Shown: positions 45,087 to 56,133 of the stretch, one piece after another
How the letters are laid out: every line of letters begins with the position of its first letter
Numbering within the stretch: position 1 is the first letter of the stretch
Source: Aphanomyces cochlioides
Taxonomy: Eukaryota; Oomycota; Saprolegniomycetes; Saprolegniales; Verrucalvaceae
Direction of reading: 5' to 3'
Length of the DNA: 64,000 nucleotides
Assembly: GCA_019828595.1 (NCBI GenBank)
Contig: JAHQRK010000002.1
Location: 1,488,001 to 1,552,000 of the forward strand
Program-made: the position numbers and the translations under genes
The notes under the pieces: generated by a model
What the model saw: the letters and a program-made list of their open reading frames with translations, nothing else
Database searches by the model: none
What the model was told of the DNA's origin: nothing

Positions 45087-46151
45087 TTAAACATTGCTCT
45101 TTTCCGATTCTTTTCGAAGGAGACGGGTCTCTTTTTCGTCTGCTGAGATGCCCAACGCCTGCAAAAGGAGCATGATATGGGCTTGCTGTCGGTCCATGGC
45201 TTTGCGCATCTCGACCATTTCCGACTTGGATTTCTGCTCGACTGCGAGTAATCTCTCTTCGAACGCAAGCACGGCGGTGGCAAACTTGTCAGCGACCTTG
45301 GTGGCTTCATCTTGGCCCTTCTCTCGCGCTTTGAGCTCATGCCGCTGCGCTTCGATGATCCCAATCAATGTTTTGCGCTCTCTACAAATTCCACGTCAGT
45401 CTGGCGCACACTCTTTGTCTCTCCACTGACTTCTCCCACGACGATAGTGAGGCATGGGACTCTTCGTTGTCGGAGGATGACTTATTGTTGTCAATGGCGT
45501 CTTGGACTTGTTTGTCGAGGGCTTGGCGACTGTGGTTCTGGTGGTTGTTGCTCGTTTGTGGCAGAGGAAGCGGCTGATTGCTGCCGCCTCCTGTGGATTT
45601 CTTGGGCGATTCTGAATGCGCTCTTGGTCTTGGCACTGGCACTGCTTCCTACGATGCCCCGCCACATCAGTGACTCCTCCATCGATGCAAGCGCATGTAC
45701 TCGACGGGTTTTGTTGCCTTGACTCAGTCGAAAAGGCTTGCATTCTGTCACTTGGTCGTAGTTTTTCCCACTCGAACCTGATGGCTGTCTACGCATAGTT
45801 CAGCTTTGGGGGCAACTGAGGGTCTGACAAGTGAATGACGACGGAGGGCGATGGTTGTCGAGCTTTCTGTTGCCTCGCGACGTGGATTTGCATCGCGTGG
45901 GCTTCGGATTTCGTCGAGAGTTTGCTCAGCTCAATCACGCGCTTGACGTCGCGCTTGTTGGTCTGCTCCACAAGATCACGACAAGCTCCTGGGGTGGACG
46001 ACAGCTTACTTGTGGGGAAAATGTGCACTCGTCCAGCTTGGCATTCTCCAGTCTCTGGGATTCAAAGGCCAGCTAGTCCATCTTTGGATCGTCTCAACGC
46101 TCTAGACAAGGTTGAACGTACTCTCTTTTGGCCATGACGCTTCCATTTCAT
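45087..46151 (-). CDS. Coiled-coil protein of unknown function
   Basis: The start is ATG 46151 (MKWKRHGQKR). Joins 46151-46122, 46072-46010 and 45965 onward are supported by phase and by introns of 49 and 44 nt. They yield LAFESQRLENAKLDECTFSP, with an E-C-T-F-x-P motif common in long coiled-coil proteins of protists, then RDVKRVIELSKLSTKSEAHA. The middle (about 45800-45450) is Ser/Pro/Gln-rich and its exon joins are ambiguous. The last exon (to 45087) follows a 49-nt intron and encodes a coiled coil (KTLIGIIEAQRHELKAREKG). No enzyme domain is seen. It starts 90 bp from the divergent armadillo-like gene, suggesting a shared promoter. Confidence 0.55.
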
Positions 46152-46241
46152 CTGGCGGTCATACAACGTCGCTCCAGTGGCGGCAGCGGCGCTCATTGTA
46201 TTGACACCGGATCGGTTTCAAGAAATAACCGATTCGGTTAC

Positions 46242-49200
46242 ATGGCCACGACGCGGAAGAGAGCAGCGTCGGCGGCAACGGCATCGAAATCCCCCGTCTT
46301 TGAGATCGTCCAGCCGTGGGAACAAGCTCAAGGCGCATCAGCACTCGACAGAACTGTCAAAGTCGGACGACAGAGGCAGTCGTTCTTTGCTAGACATCAT
46401 GAACCGCCCAGTGCTATCCACGTCGACCACATTCAAGAAGTAGGTCATGCCGCACTGCATTTGACAGCTCGTGGCCATGCACTCGACGCCAAGCAAAGCA
46501 AGAAAACGTTGCTAAACAGAGCCAACGCGAGCACTAGCAGCGGCTCTGACGAAGACGACGATGAGTTTGAGTCCAAGATGCATCAAGAAGAGCTTGTAAG
46601 TTTGATTCCCTCCATGGCATTGAGCTTGTCCTTGTCGTCGTAGGACAACATCCTCATGAGCGAAGAATGGGACACTCGTTTCTGGAACCGCGTCAAGATC
46701 CAAGAAGCGATTCGGACGCTGTACGCTGAGATTGAAAAGAGTCCTGACGTTCGCCGTCGTCAACTTGCGCAGAAGATGCTCCTCCACCTCAATTCCATCC
46801 ATCGAGGTGCCTTCCTCGATTGCTTTCATCTCTCTGACGAGCTTGTAGAAGCGTACTTGACCAACGAGAACAATCTATCAACGCTGGCCAACCGCGCATT
46901 TCGCAAATTGTCGCCCAGGATCGCCAACGATGCCGTGTTCAACATGGCCGAACTGCTTGCTGTCTTTGCTGAGCCGTACGCTGCAGCGCTTGCTCATGAG
47001 AATGCTGTCACGCGCTCGCTCGCTTGTCTTCTTCGTCAAATGGACTGTGCTGCTCGTGTGCTTCAGCATTTCCGACGACGACGGCTCTTTGAACGACAAG
47101 TAAAACTGCAGGACATCGCCGTCGAGTCCCGCATGCGCGTTCGAGCGATCAACGTTGCCAAGACGATTGAACTAAGTCGCCAACAGCGGCTTATCCACGA
47201 TGCTCTCAGTGGAGCGCCGATGCCAGAGAGAGCTGTGTTAGCGTACATGACAATCGTCGTCAAGCTCGTCAAAGATGAACTGAATCCACGGCAAGGGAGC
47301 TATCCACGTCACGATCGCACCAAGATTATCCCAGCAGGAGGTCTCGTGTGGCTCAATCGGTGCGTGCAGACGTCTGGTGCAGTCCAAGCGCTGGCCATTC
47401 AGCTCCTGACTGTTCTGGCGCACGACCGAGACCGCATCACGGACATTCTGCAGAGTAATGTCGCTCTCTATGTCTCCAAGATCCTCAGCGAGACGTGTGC
47501 TGGTGGTAAATCATCGCGGGTCTACTCTCTGTGCTAATAAACCGCGCGTTGTAGAAGCCGACAAGCGACTTGCACTAGAGTTCTTTGACCGTGCGGCTCT
47601 CAGCGTGGTTGAAATGGTCTTGTTTGTGCAGATTTCCACTTCCCCAAGTCGTCGAACAGTCAAGAAAGAGCGAGGCTCTTTGCATCGAGAGAGCACGAAG
47701 AATGATCGCGTCGTGGACGATGTCGATGCTGCGTATCGCAATCGTCACGTCACCACGCTTGCTCTTCATCGACTCATGACGGTGGCAATTCTCTCCTCGC
47801 TTTTGAACTCTCTCGCGACGACGCCAGCACTAGCTCGTGAAACTCTATCAGTGCTGCACAAGATGGCATTCGACACTGGCTTTTATGTCCTCTTGGACGT
47901 CGTGACTCGCCACGGCGGCCGCCATCTTGAATCGATCGTGAATTGTTTGGCGTCATCCGACCATTCTGTCGTGCTCGCCGCGCTCCAAGTGCTCCTAGCG
48001 CTAGCAGCTCGTCAAGAAGGCCGTGAGGGACTCATCATTGCTGGTCTTGTCGTGCTCGTCGAGCCTTTCTGTGCACCAGGCTTTCGCAAACCAGGCAACA
48101 GTATGCACTTATATACAAAAATCAAGTCTAAAACGTGGCATTGCGATAGGCTACCGTTTCGTCGTCGGGTTGTTAACCATCGTCACTTGTGCCAATCCAA
48201 CAAATACACCACTGAGCATCTCTCGTGCCCTGGCAACACTTGAAGATGCATTTACTCCCATGGCTGTGGACGTGTCGCCGTCAGATCTATTGAACTATCT
48301 CCACCTGTGGCTGCTCCACTGCAGCATTCATGACGCCAGCGGCATGAGCGCGCAATACTTTATAAAGACGCAGACGCTGGAATTCGTCTTGGATTTACTC
48401 GTTGAAAGGCCTGGCGAGGCGTCCAAGCAGACGCGATCGCAGCGGTTCGTTCCTTTCAAAGACCCATGCGTCATTTTTTCATTAGCCACATCAGCGCCAT
48501 CGTGATTGCAAGCTTGGCTCGCGTGGCCAAGATCGCAGCGGCGTTGGCATTTCGTCAAGACGTCACGACGCATTTAGCACTCGTGATCCAAGCGAATGGC
48601 ATGGATCAAAGCGACGACCACGCCATGAATGCTGTCGATTCGCAACGACATCTCCAAAGCACTGCCGGAGTTTGCAACGCCTTCATCCGCTTCATCCAAA
48701 GTCAAACGCTGGAATCCTCGTCGCCATCAACGTCAGATCCGCGCTTAATGTGTCAGTGCCATATTCTCCGCACGCTTTTTAAGCTCCACGCTCTCGAAGA
48801 CGTCGTTGCGTTTTGCCGTCCCGTCAAGTAGATCTCTCCATGCTTTTCTCTGTGAACGTTGTGCTTTGTAGCTCCGTCAGCGACTTGATAGCCGACGACA
48901 TCCTCGCTGTCAAAGGAGCAATTCAGCTTGTCGGACTCTTATTTCCTCTCCAAATCACCAAGACAAGTACAGTTAGCGATCTCCATGACCTTGGCCTTCG
49001 ACTCGTTCAAGCGTACGCTCTCCTTCATCTCTCTCATGGCTGACATTGCATGACAGAGCCACTCCTGCATTTTTGCGCACTCTCGCCGCGGACGACCCAT
49101 CGCCACGCGTTGTCAAGTGGTGCTGCGGCGCTCTGGCCCAGTTTTGCATGACGAATGCGACTTGTGCGCATGTCGTTGGGCTCCGCAGTGTGGATGTCCT

Positions 49201-50648
49201 TGGTGGACTTATTCCAAATTCGCCCACCGATGCTTCCAAGCGCATTGTGACTTCAGTGAGCGAATGTGTCGAGGACGACAAGTACGGCTGCATTCGTAAA
49301 ACACATTCACCGCTCTTTGTCGTAGGCTAAGTAGCCTTCCCCATACTTTTTATGCCCTCTTGGCGAATTTCTGCCGTGTTGCGGACGGCCGTGCTGCGAT
49401 CTTTCGACTGAACGTGCTGCCTCGCATCCTCAAGCGCATTCACTTGGCATCTTCAAAAGACACTGGTGAGTTTACCTTGCACGACCATCAATGCCGAAGT
49501 GACGTGGCGCGTCTGATCGCCGCCATGGCCAACGAGAACGTCGTGGCCGTTGGCAACTTGAATGAACTTTTCCTCCGTCACGAAGTCCACAAGATTCTGG
49601 CCAACATGCTCACTTGTCCCCCCGACGCTCCGTTTGTAGACAGCTTGTACGCTTGGTTGGGTCCATTTCAGGGTCTTGACGGCTTTTGTGTAGTCTGGAG
49701 AACGCGCTGGCCGCAATGAGCGCTCTGGCGAAAGATCACAACCGATGCGTTGTCCCGATTGTGTCTGCTGGAGCTATTCCACCAGTAGCGGCGTTTCTTG
49801 CAAAATGGGACCACGACGCCTCAGTGACGATTCCAATGCTTGAGGGGGCGGTGCATATTTTCTGGGGCTGCTCCCAAAGCTCCGTCGCCTCTGTTCACGC
49901 TGCTATCAAAGCTTCCAAGGCATCGGAGCACTTGCTTCGCATCAGTTGCTCCTTCAAGCTAGAGATGCTTCGAGGTGCTGCCTTTCGAAAGAAATCCGTC
50001 GGTGAAATCGCCCGCGAGGCATTACGACACTTGAGCGAGTTTGAAGCCAAGCAAATTCAAGAGCCTCCAAGTGCCAAGTCACACCGTGGGTACACTCAAG
50101 CAAGCTGCTCCTCTCCTAAGAGCAGCTCGACTTCGCGGTAGCAACTCTGTGTGGAAGCTGACTGACTGACCAACACAAAAAGATTGCCAAGTGCTTCCCA
50201 AGAGCCATCAGCTTCTGTCTTGCCAGCATTGCCACAAACTCCAACGACGCCACCCACAAAGCCAGCCATCGAAATGAATCCGCTGCCAACAATCGACTGG
50301 CGCTCTACTCGGCCTCGAGGTCCAAAGCCTCAACCTCAACCGGCCACAGTGGTCTTCATTCGTCCAAAGGCGAAACCGATCGACGAACGAAAGAAATTCC
50401 CGCTCTTGATGCTCGACCCTGTCTTTGGCGCATTAGATCACGGCGTCGATCCGTGCATGAAGCAACCGAGCCCCACTAAAGCAGCAAGTCATGGAGCGAC
50501 GTACGTTGGCCATGAAGCTACAATCCTGGGCCACCACGTAACTGTCGCCGCGCAATCCAACCATGACGAGAAGCAAGTCGTGGTTGTGGTTCCTGGCCTT
50601 AGTGGTAGCATGTCCACTGGAAAGATTCACATGCAATCCAAGCGGTAG
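46242..50648 (+). CDS. Large armadillo/HEAT-like repeat protein with an IQ-like motif
   Basis: Ten exons: 46242-46595, 46644-47505, 47555-48100, 48150-48444, 48486-48827, 48872-49012, 49057-49281, 49326-49646, 49694-50137, 50183-50648. Introns are 41-49 nt and all phases agree, giving 1331 residues. The N-terminus is basic and low-complexity with an acidic SGSDEDDDEFE run. An IQ-like ARVLQHFRRRRLFERQ lies near residue 260. Most of the body is alpha-helical repeats of armadillo type, for example SGAVQALAIQLLTVLAHDRD and CVVPIVSAGAIPPVAAFLAK. The C-terminus is Pro-rich. The fold suggests a scaffold; no specific orthologue was recognised. Confidence 0.75.
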
Positions 50649-51018
50649 CTCTCTCTGTGTTTTGTTGTCTTTGAGATCGCAGCAGCGTTCCATGTTTCAT
50701 GTAACTGTCATGCGCTCTCGACGGTTTCGCACGTTAGACAACAAAAAGTGTACCCAAGAGAAGCTCAGCGAAATGCGGTGCAAATTCACATATGCGGAAA
50801 TCTTCCTGCTGTGGCTAACCACGCGGCATGTAATATAACTTTCGAGAAGTGCTCCGACGAAAGTATTGAAAATACAGTAAATGGTGAGTTTCCATTGAAC
50901 TTGCATCTGAAATATCGAACCCCCTCAGACAACGGACAGACTGGTACATTGCACAGCTCGACCGATTCGAAATCCAGATCCACTGCGAGGATTGCATCCT
51001 TTGACGCGATCGTGCTGC

Positions 51019-51747
51019 ATGGAGCGTCGGTGGAGCAGTATTCGCCAAGACGGCTTCATCACGCACTGCCATGCGCTCTGGGTTGGCACGAAAGTGGTCT
51101 ACCGCGTCACAATCGAGACAACGATCACGCTGAACCAAGGCCACGACGTTGTGTGGGTCGCAGCCGTGAGCAAAGCAAAGCTGGACGTGCTCCGAGGAGA
51201 AATGCAGCACCTCTTACAAGCCATCGAAACACCATCAGGCCAATTGAGCCAAGATGGCGAATTTGAATCGCTCGTCATGCATGTGCATCAGGCAGTCTGC
51301 GTGGCGCTTGAAAGGGTCTTTGTAGATGCTGGAGCTGCACCCGACCGCAAGAGAGACATGGAGACGTTTGTCACCGATCTCTTGAAAGCGTTTGGACTCC
51401 TCACGAGCATGTCGATCGACAGCGTTGAAGAATCCGTCTTGACAAACGAAATGCTGCGATTCTACGTTCTGCTGCGCAAATTCCTCATGATTCCCGACGA
51501 TGTCCAGCACGCGCGAAATAAATTAGCGCTAGCGGTGCTGAGTTTGGAAGACGTGGAGACGGGGGCCGAACAGGATGGATGTTGTTGCATATGCCTCGAT
51601 GCATGGGAAGATCCATCGTTACCGACCGTGAAATTGCCGTGCCACCACGTTTTCCACGAAGGGTGCGTCATGGCGTGGATACGTCAGAGCGTCAAGTGTC
51701 CCGTCTGCCGTGCACCCGTCGGACAGCTCGCCGTCTCTTCCATCTAG
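51019..51747 (+). CDS. RING-H2 finger protein (E3 ligase-like)
   Basis: Intronless, 242 residues from ATG 51019; the open frame extends upstream only through a TTG. An N-terminal region (LWVGTKVVYRVTIETTITLN) resembles the first strands of a PX-like fold found before RING domains in oomycete proteins. The middle is helical. The C-terminal RING-H2 is CCICLDAWED...LPCHHVFHEGCVMAWI...KCPVCRAPV with all eight zinc ligands. A ubiquitin-ligase role follows from the domain; membrane binding through PX is inference. Confidence 0.75.
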   Translation: MERRWSSIRQDGFITHCHALWVGTKVVYRVTIETTITLNQGHDVVWVAAVSKAKLDVLRGEMQHLLQAIETPSGQLSQDGEFESLVMHVHQAVCVALERVFVDAGAAPDRKRDMETFVTDLLKAFGLLTSMSIDSVEESVLTNEMLRFYVLLRKFLMIPDDVQHARNKLALAVLSLEDVETGAEQDGCCCICLDAWEDPSLPTVKLPCHHVFHEGCVMAWIRQSVKCPVCRAPVGQLAVSSI

Positions 51748-51807
51748 CTCTACTTCTTATTTAACATTGCGACGGCACGTTGATTGCGGCTTGCAACTTC
51801 AATGGAT

Positions 51808-51872
51808 AAACCCTACAACCCCGAAAACCCTTTAACCCCTTAACTCCGAATTTTATAAACCCCATAACCCTT
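51808..51872. repeat. Degenerate telomere-like C-rich tract before TOM7
   Basis: Imperfect units such as AAACCCTACAACCCC, AAACCCTTTAACCCC and TAAACCCCATAACCC lie 96-160 nt before ATG 51968. They match the tract near the sirtuin. A G-rich counterpart (ggggttgaagggggttaag) lies at about 62924-62945. Confidence 0.45.
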
Positions 51873-51967
51873 GAAATATAATTATTCTGATATTAGAATA
51901 TACAGTATTGGTGAACGATTGGTCATATCGTCGCTTTCCATCCGCGATTCTTCGTCCGTCCTCGACC

Positions 51968-52165
51968 ATGCTCCACTACGGCCCCGTGAAGAAGCAAATC
52001 AAAGTGCGCAGCAACCAGTTGATCAAGTTGGTGAAGCCTATCGTGCACTATGGCTTTGTCCCCCTTGTGATCTACCTCGGTTTGTCCACGGAACCCCAAG
52101 CTGATTTACTCATGGTGCTCTTGCCTTGGGTACAACCTGAAGCTCCAGCAGGCGGGGCTTACTAG
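51968..52165 (+). CDS. TOM7: TOM7, small subunit of the mitochondrial outer-membrane translocase
   Basis: Intronless, 65 residues from ATG 51968. A basic N-terminus (MLHYGPVKKQIKVRSNQLIK) is followed by a single membrane segment containing VHYGFVPLVIYLGLSTEP, the hallmark of Tom7. The length fits the family (about 55-70 residues). Tom7 modulates assembly of the TOM complex around Tom40. The stop lies 60 bp from the convergent DAW1 stop. Confidence 0.85.
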   Translation: MLHYGPVKKQIKVRSNQLIKLVKPIVHYGFVPLVIYLGLSTEPQADLLMVLLPWVQPEAPAGGAY

Positions 52166-52225
52166 ACAGTCTTACGCGCGCGTTGTAATATTCAATACTC
52201 AATGAATTCATTCTTATGTATGTCT

Positions 52226-53802
52226 CTAACATTTCCAGATACGGCAAGTGTTGTCCTTTGAGCCCGTGATGATCGTGTCGCCTTCGTAGTTGAACGCGCA
52301 ACTGAAGATTTCATCCGTGTGACCTTCAAGCATTTGGAGACAGTCGCCCGTTTCGACTTCCCACAGCCGCGCCACTTTGTCGCTGCTTGCCGTCAATACT
52401 TTCGAGCCTTGTGGATTGAATGTAACTTTAGAGATTTCGGCTTCATGCCCAATGAGGATGGCTTGGCACGCGCCGGTCATGGTGTTATAAATTCGTGACG
52501 TCCCATCGGCCGAGGCAGTGACTAGCTTGGAGCCAGTCGAGTTAAAGCATACATCGAGGATTTCGTCGTTGTGACCGCGAAGCGTCTAGAAATAGACTTC
52601 AGTGCCACATCGTAAGCAGCAGTTTTCTACCTGCACATTCTGACCACTGGCGACATCCCAAATCTTGCAAGTGCGATCGATGGAGCCACTGATGCAGAGC
52701 TCGCCTGTATAGCTGAATTGCGTGCTCGAGATTTCGCCATGATGGCCAGCCAGCGTATGAATACATCTACACCGACGTTAACAACCACACAAAGACGGTA
52801 ACTGGGTTTAAACCTGCCGCTGCGGACATCCCAGACCTTCACCGTGTGATCGAACGATCCGGTGATGATTTTCTCGCCTTGGGCATCAAAGTTGAGACTC
52901 ACAATTTCTGCCGTGTGTCCCTATGGAAACTGTGGTGAGTCGTGAACGTCAAGAGATGGAGCAATACCAAGAGAGTATGAAGCTCTTGTCCAGATTCGAC
53001 ATCCCATAGCTTGGCTGTGTTGTCCATTGACCCAGTTGCAATAACAGTTCCTTGAGGATTGAACGAAAGACACACAATTTCGGTGGAGTGCCCTCGATAC
53101 GTGTGGTACAATTGACCAGTGTCAGCGTTCCAGAGCTAAGGGTGAATTGAGCTAAACAAGTTGGAGGGAAATCATACCTTGCACGTTTTATCGAATGAAC
53201 CTGTGATAATCTTGTCGCTATTAGCAAACGACAGTGAGATTAAGTGAGAGAAGTAAGGCCATACCCATAGGGATTGTTGAAAGCAATCGCGTAGACGACG
53301 TTCTTGTGCCCTTCAAGAGTTAGGAGTTCATCTCCACTTTGTGTGTCCCAGACTTTGCACGTTCGATCATAGCTCCCAGTGATGAACCTACACACACCAC
53401 TCGTTCACAACAAGCATTTGGTCCATCAAATACTTGTCGCCTGACTTGTTGAATGCACAATTTGTCAATGGCAAAATATGCGCGCGCAAAATCTTGAACA
53501 AGTAAAAGTCGCTGTTGTCATTCACTTCAAGTTTTTCAATAAGCTTGTAGATCAGTCGACGCAACTGCGGCTTTCTCGATTCCGAGATCAATGGCTCTTC
53601 GAACACAATTTGGTTCACGAGGACTTCAATATCGGACCTAGGTATTGTTGACAATGATCAGCCTCGTTCTTTCACGCGCGACTTACTCGGCAGTGAGGTG
53701 AAGCAGGTCAATCTCTTTCATTTCTCGAGTCGCATCTCTCAATTCATACTCTAAGATGATGCCAGGCGGGTAGTATCGGAGCAGGAATCGCTTGAGCTTC
53801 AT
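52226..53802 (-). CDS. DAW1: WD40 protein, DAW1/ODA16-type outer-dynein-arm cargo adaptor
   Basis: Eight exons: 53802-53687, 53637-53434, 53387-53265, 53217-53178, 53135-52968, 52920-52814, 52766-52631, 52585-52226; introns are 42-49 nt. The product is 417 residues, close to the vertebrate length. The N-terminus [20 protein letters not shown] is diagnostic, followed by a helical segment and eight WD units ([83 protein letters not shown]). In algae and animals ODA16/DAW1 links outer dynein arms to intraflagellar transport. Together with epsilon-tubulin it indicates a motile flagellated stage. Confidence 0.92.
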
Positions 53803-54880
53803 GGACGAATGGAGGATGCCCGGCCTGTCCTGTCGAGCTCAAAAGATCTTTTGTTCTGGCCAATGTGGAGTGTTCGAAGCGTAATTTTATTCCAACTCAA
53901 CTTGAAATTTGTAAACTTTGGAATAAAATTACACCTGCGACTTTTCACAGCCCCACAACGTTACCCAAACGCACCTCCTTGGCCACCAATGAAAACAATT
54001 TCCTGTCTAAATTTATACATGCTCCAAGGATGACCTCTATAATTCAATAGTTCAACTTACGTGGCACAACGACATGCCACCTTCCAACATTGACGACGAG
54101 CAATGGGTCGAAATGGCCTGTGCAACTCTCGAGTAGCACTGTAGACCGCGGTGGTGCAGCGACGCGATTGCGAGCCGTGAAATGGCTCCCTCTACTGTGC
54201 CTGTCGCGTTGTCGAGCGGCATGTTTTGTAGAATCCACCGCTAATTTGTTGGACTCATTATCGGGTCACCGTTCAAGTTGGCGGAGATGTGGTGATCAAA
54301 ACTTGATGTGTCCCAGGTCTCTCTCTCCCTCTGTCGCTGATGTTTCGTGATTGCTCCACTGGATAAAACCAAATGGCCGCGAGGCGCCATCAAGTGTGGT
54401 CAATGGTACAGAGAGAGCCCGACAGAACCGTTGTCGATAGAACTATGACGACTCACGAACCAGGCATTGGTACATGGCATCTCTTGTGATATTCGACGGA
54501 TTGTACTTACCTCGCAAGACGGAATAAGATTCCAACGCACTTGGCGCTCAAATCTCCGCATCGATGTATGTCAAAGAGTGGCATTTGATAACCATATTTA
54601 CAACTTGTAACTGTTTCTTTACATCTGCCTCTCTCTGCCGGAAAGGTCGCCAAGCCTTGGCATTTCTTTTGCTGGACACTCGAGCAGCTCAACTGGACCG
54701 ACGGTGGATCCATTCCGACTCAACTTGAGCAGAGAATGGCGCCGAAAATCACTGCTTGGGAGCTCTCGCCACGGCAAAAACGCAAATTGATACACCCGTG
54801 ACAGCCGTCCATGGCTACGATGTACATCTGTTTACAAGTTAGTTAATGTCCTCCAGCAACGGCAGTAGTAATACTTGACA
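53803..54880. other. Intergenic, contains a perfect 15-bp inverted repeat
   Basis: No supported gene. GTAATTTTATTCCAA (53881-53895) and its exact inverse (53918-53932) are separated by 22 nt, about 80 nt upstream of the DAW1 start. Confidence 0.5.
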
Positions 54881-55177
54881 ATGGCATCGTCGACCGAGTT
54901 CTTCTTGGACTCACCAGTAGAAGATGACACAGACTCGTCCCAAGTTGCAAGCGGCCTGTGGGCCATCCGGGGGCGAGATAGAGCGAGCTACCACTTAAAA
55001 TTGTCAAAGCGACGTTCGATGGTTCGTCAGGAAGACCTTTCCATCATTCCAATCCGCCACCGCGACTTAAAGTACATGTACTCGTGTACAGTTCCGCCCC
55101 CAATATACGGTACCGACGTCGTCTTTTGTTTTTCTGATGGGAATGCTCACGACGTCACCCAGCGATTGTTAGTTTGA
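54881..55177 (+). CDS. Hypothetical short protein, possibly a first exon
   Basis: Open from ATG 54881 for 98 codons. The sequence is polar and protein-like (FFLDSPVEDDTDSSQVASGL, DLSIIPIRHRDLKYMYS, PPPIYGTDVVFCFSDG). A possible donor lies before the stop, and a further piece (about 55290-55353, IVREHPSVDWYKNILRLAE) may belong to it, but no phase-consistent join was found. Family unknown. Confidence 0.35.
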   Translation: MASSTEFFLDSPVEDDTDSSQVASGLWAIRGRDRASYHLKLSKRRSMVRQEDLSIIPIRHRDLKYMYSCTVPPPIYGTDVVFCFSDGNAHDVTQRLLV

Positions 55178-55825
55178 CGACGGTTGCTCACTTCTCTGCA
55201 ACTGCGCAAGCCCATTAATGTATACACCCGTCAATACACTAGCAACAAAAGTAAGTTTGATGTAATGGCCACTTTAAACCGGCAGGGTAAAAATTGTCCG
55301 AGAACACCCATCGGTGGATTGGTACAAAAACATCCTGCGCCTCGCTGAGTAATCAAACCTTGCCCAGAAAGTCATGACCGATGAGCCTCTTTTATCCATT
55401 ACGAAGGGTGGCCGTCCCCACATTGCGAACAGCAAAATCCACCGTGATCACCACGCGAACCCAACCGACGAACACCGCGAACCACAGAGAGGCAGTCGTG
55501 AAAAGAGCCTCGACGTGATGCGAGGGTTCGTTTGACGAAACACGGTAAGAGAAGTTGTTCCGTTGCTTGAAACTCGACGGTGGTCCAAAAGTGGGAGAGG
55601 TTTCCATGGCTCGCAATGTGTCGAAGACTCAGTTTCGCGTGGCCAATAACATGACCAAGCGATGTCAAAGGCAACTCTTGGCATCGTTACTTCGTGACGC
55701 CATGGCTGCCACGAGAACGCACACTCGGCTGACGGGTATCATGCAAACTCACCAACTGCTGCAGCTGATCCCGCAGCTAATCTTTCGGTGTTCTTCACCC
55801 TTCTTCACTGAATTGGAGCGTCGAA

Positions 55826-55864
55826 ATTCATGACCACGACCACGCGAGTCGCGTGGTCATGAAT
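55826..55864. repeat. Perfect inverted repeat, 13-bp arms
   Basis: ATTCATGACCACG (55826-55838) pairs exactly with CGTGGTCATGAAT (55852-55864) across a 13-nt centre that partly repeats the arm (ACCACG). Confidence 0.75.
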
Positions 55865-56084
55865 AGAGAAAGCAGGGTGAGGAATTCGTCGTTGCGTGAG
55901 CCCCGTTAGGAAACTCTTTTTGCTCTTGAGCATCCATGAACCTCGGCGACGAAATCGATCGCGGCAGAGAGGAGGCTGCATTGCAAGGGGAAGGACACAT
56001 GTATCACTAGGAATAACACGGGGCTGAGTCCAAACTGGCGAAAAGGCCATTTTCTTTAGTGGGAGTAATCTACGTGATGAATAG

Positions 56085-56133
56085 CTGGATGTCGTTCAAC
56101 GACATCCAGGTACCAACGACAGTCGTTGGTACC
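56085..56133. repeat. Two adjoining perfect hairpins with 12-bp arms and 1-nt centres
   Basis: CTGGATGTCGTT-C-AACGACATCCAG (56085-56109) is followed immediately, sharing one G, by GGTACCAACGAC-A-GTCGTTGGTACC (56109-56133). Both have the core GTCGTT/AACGAC, in opposite arms. Confidence 0.85.
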
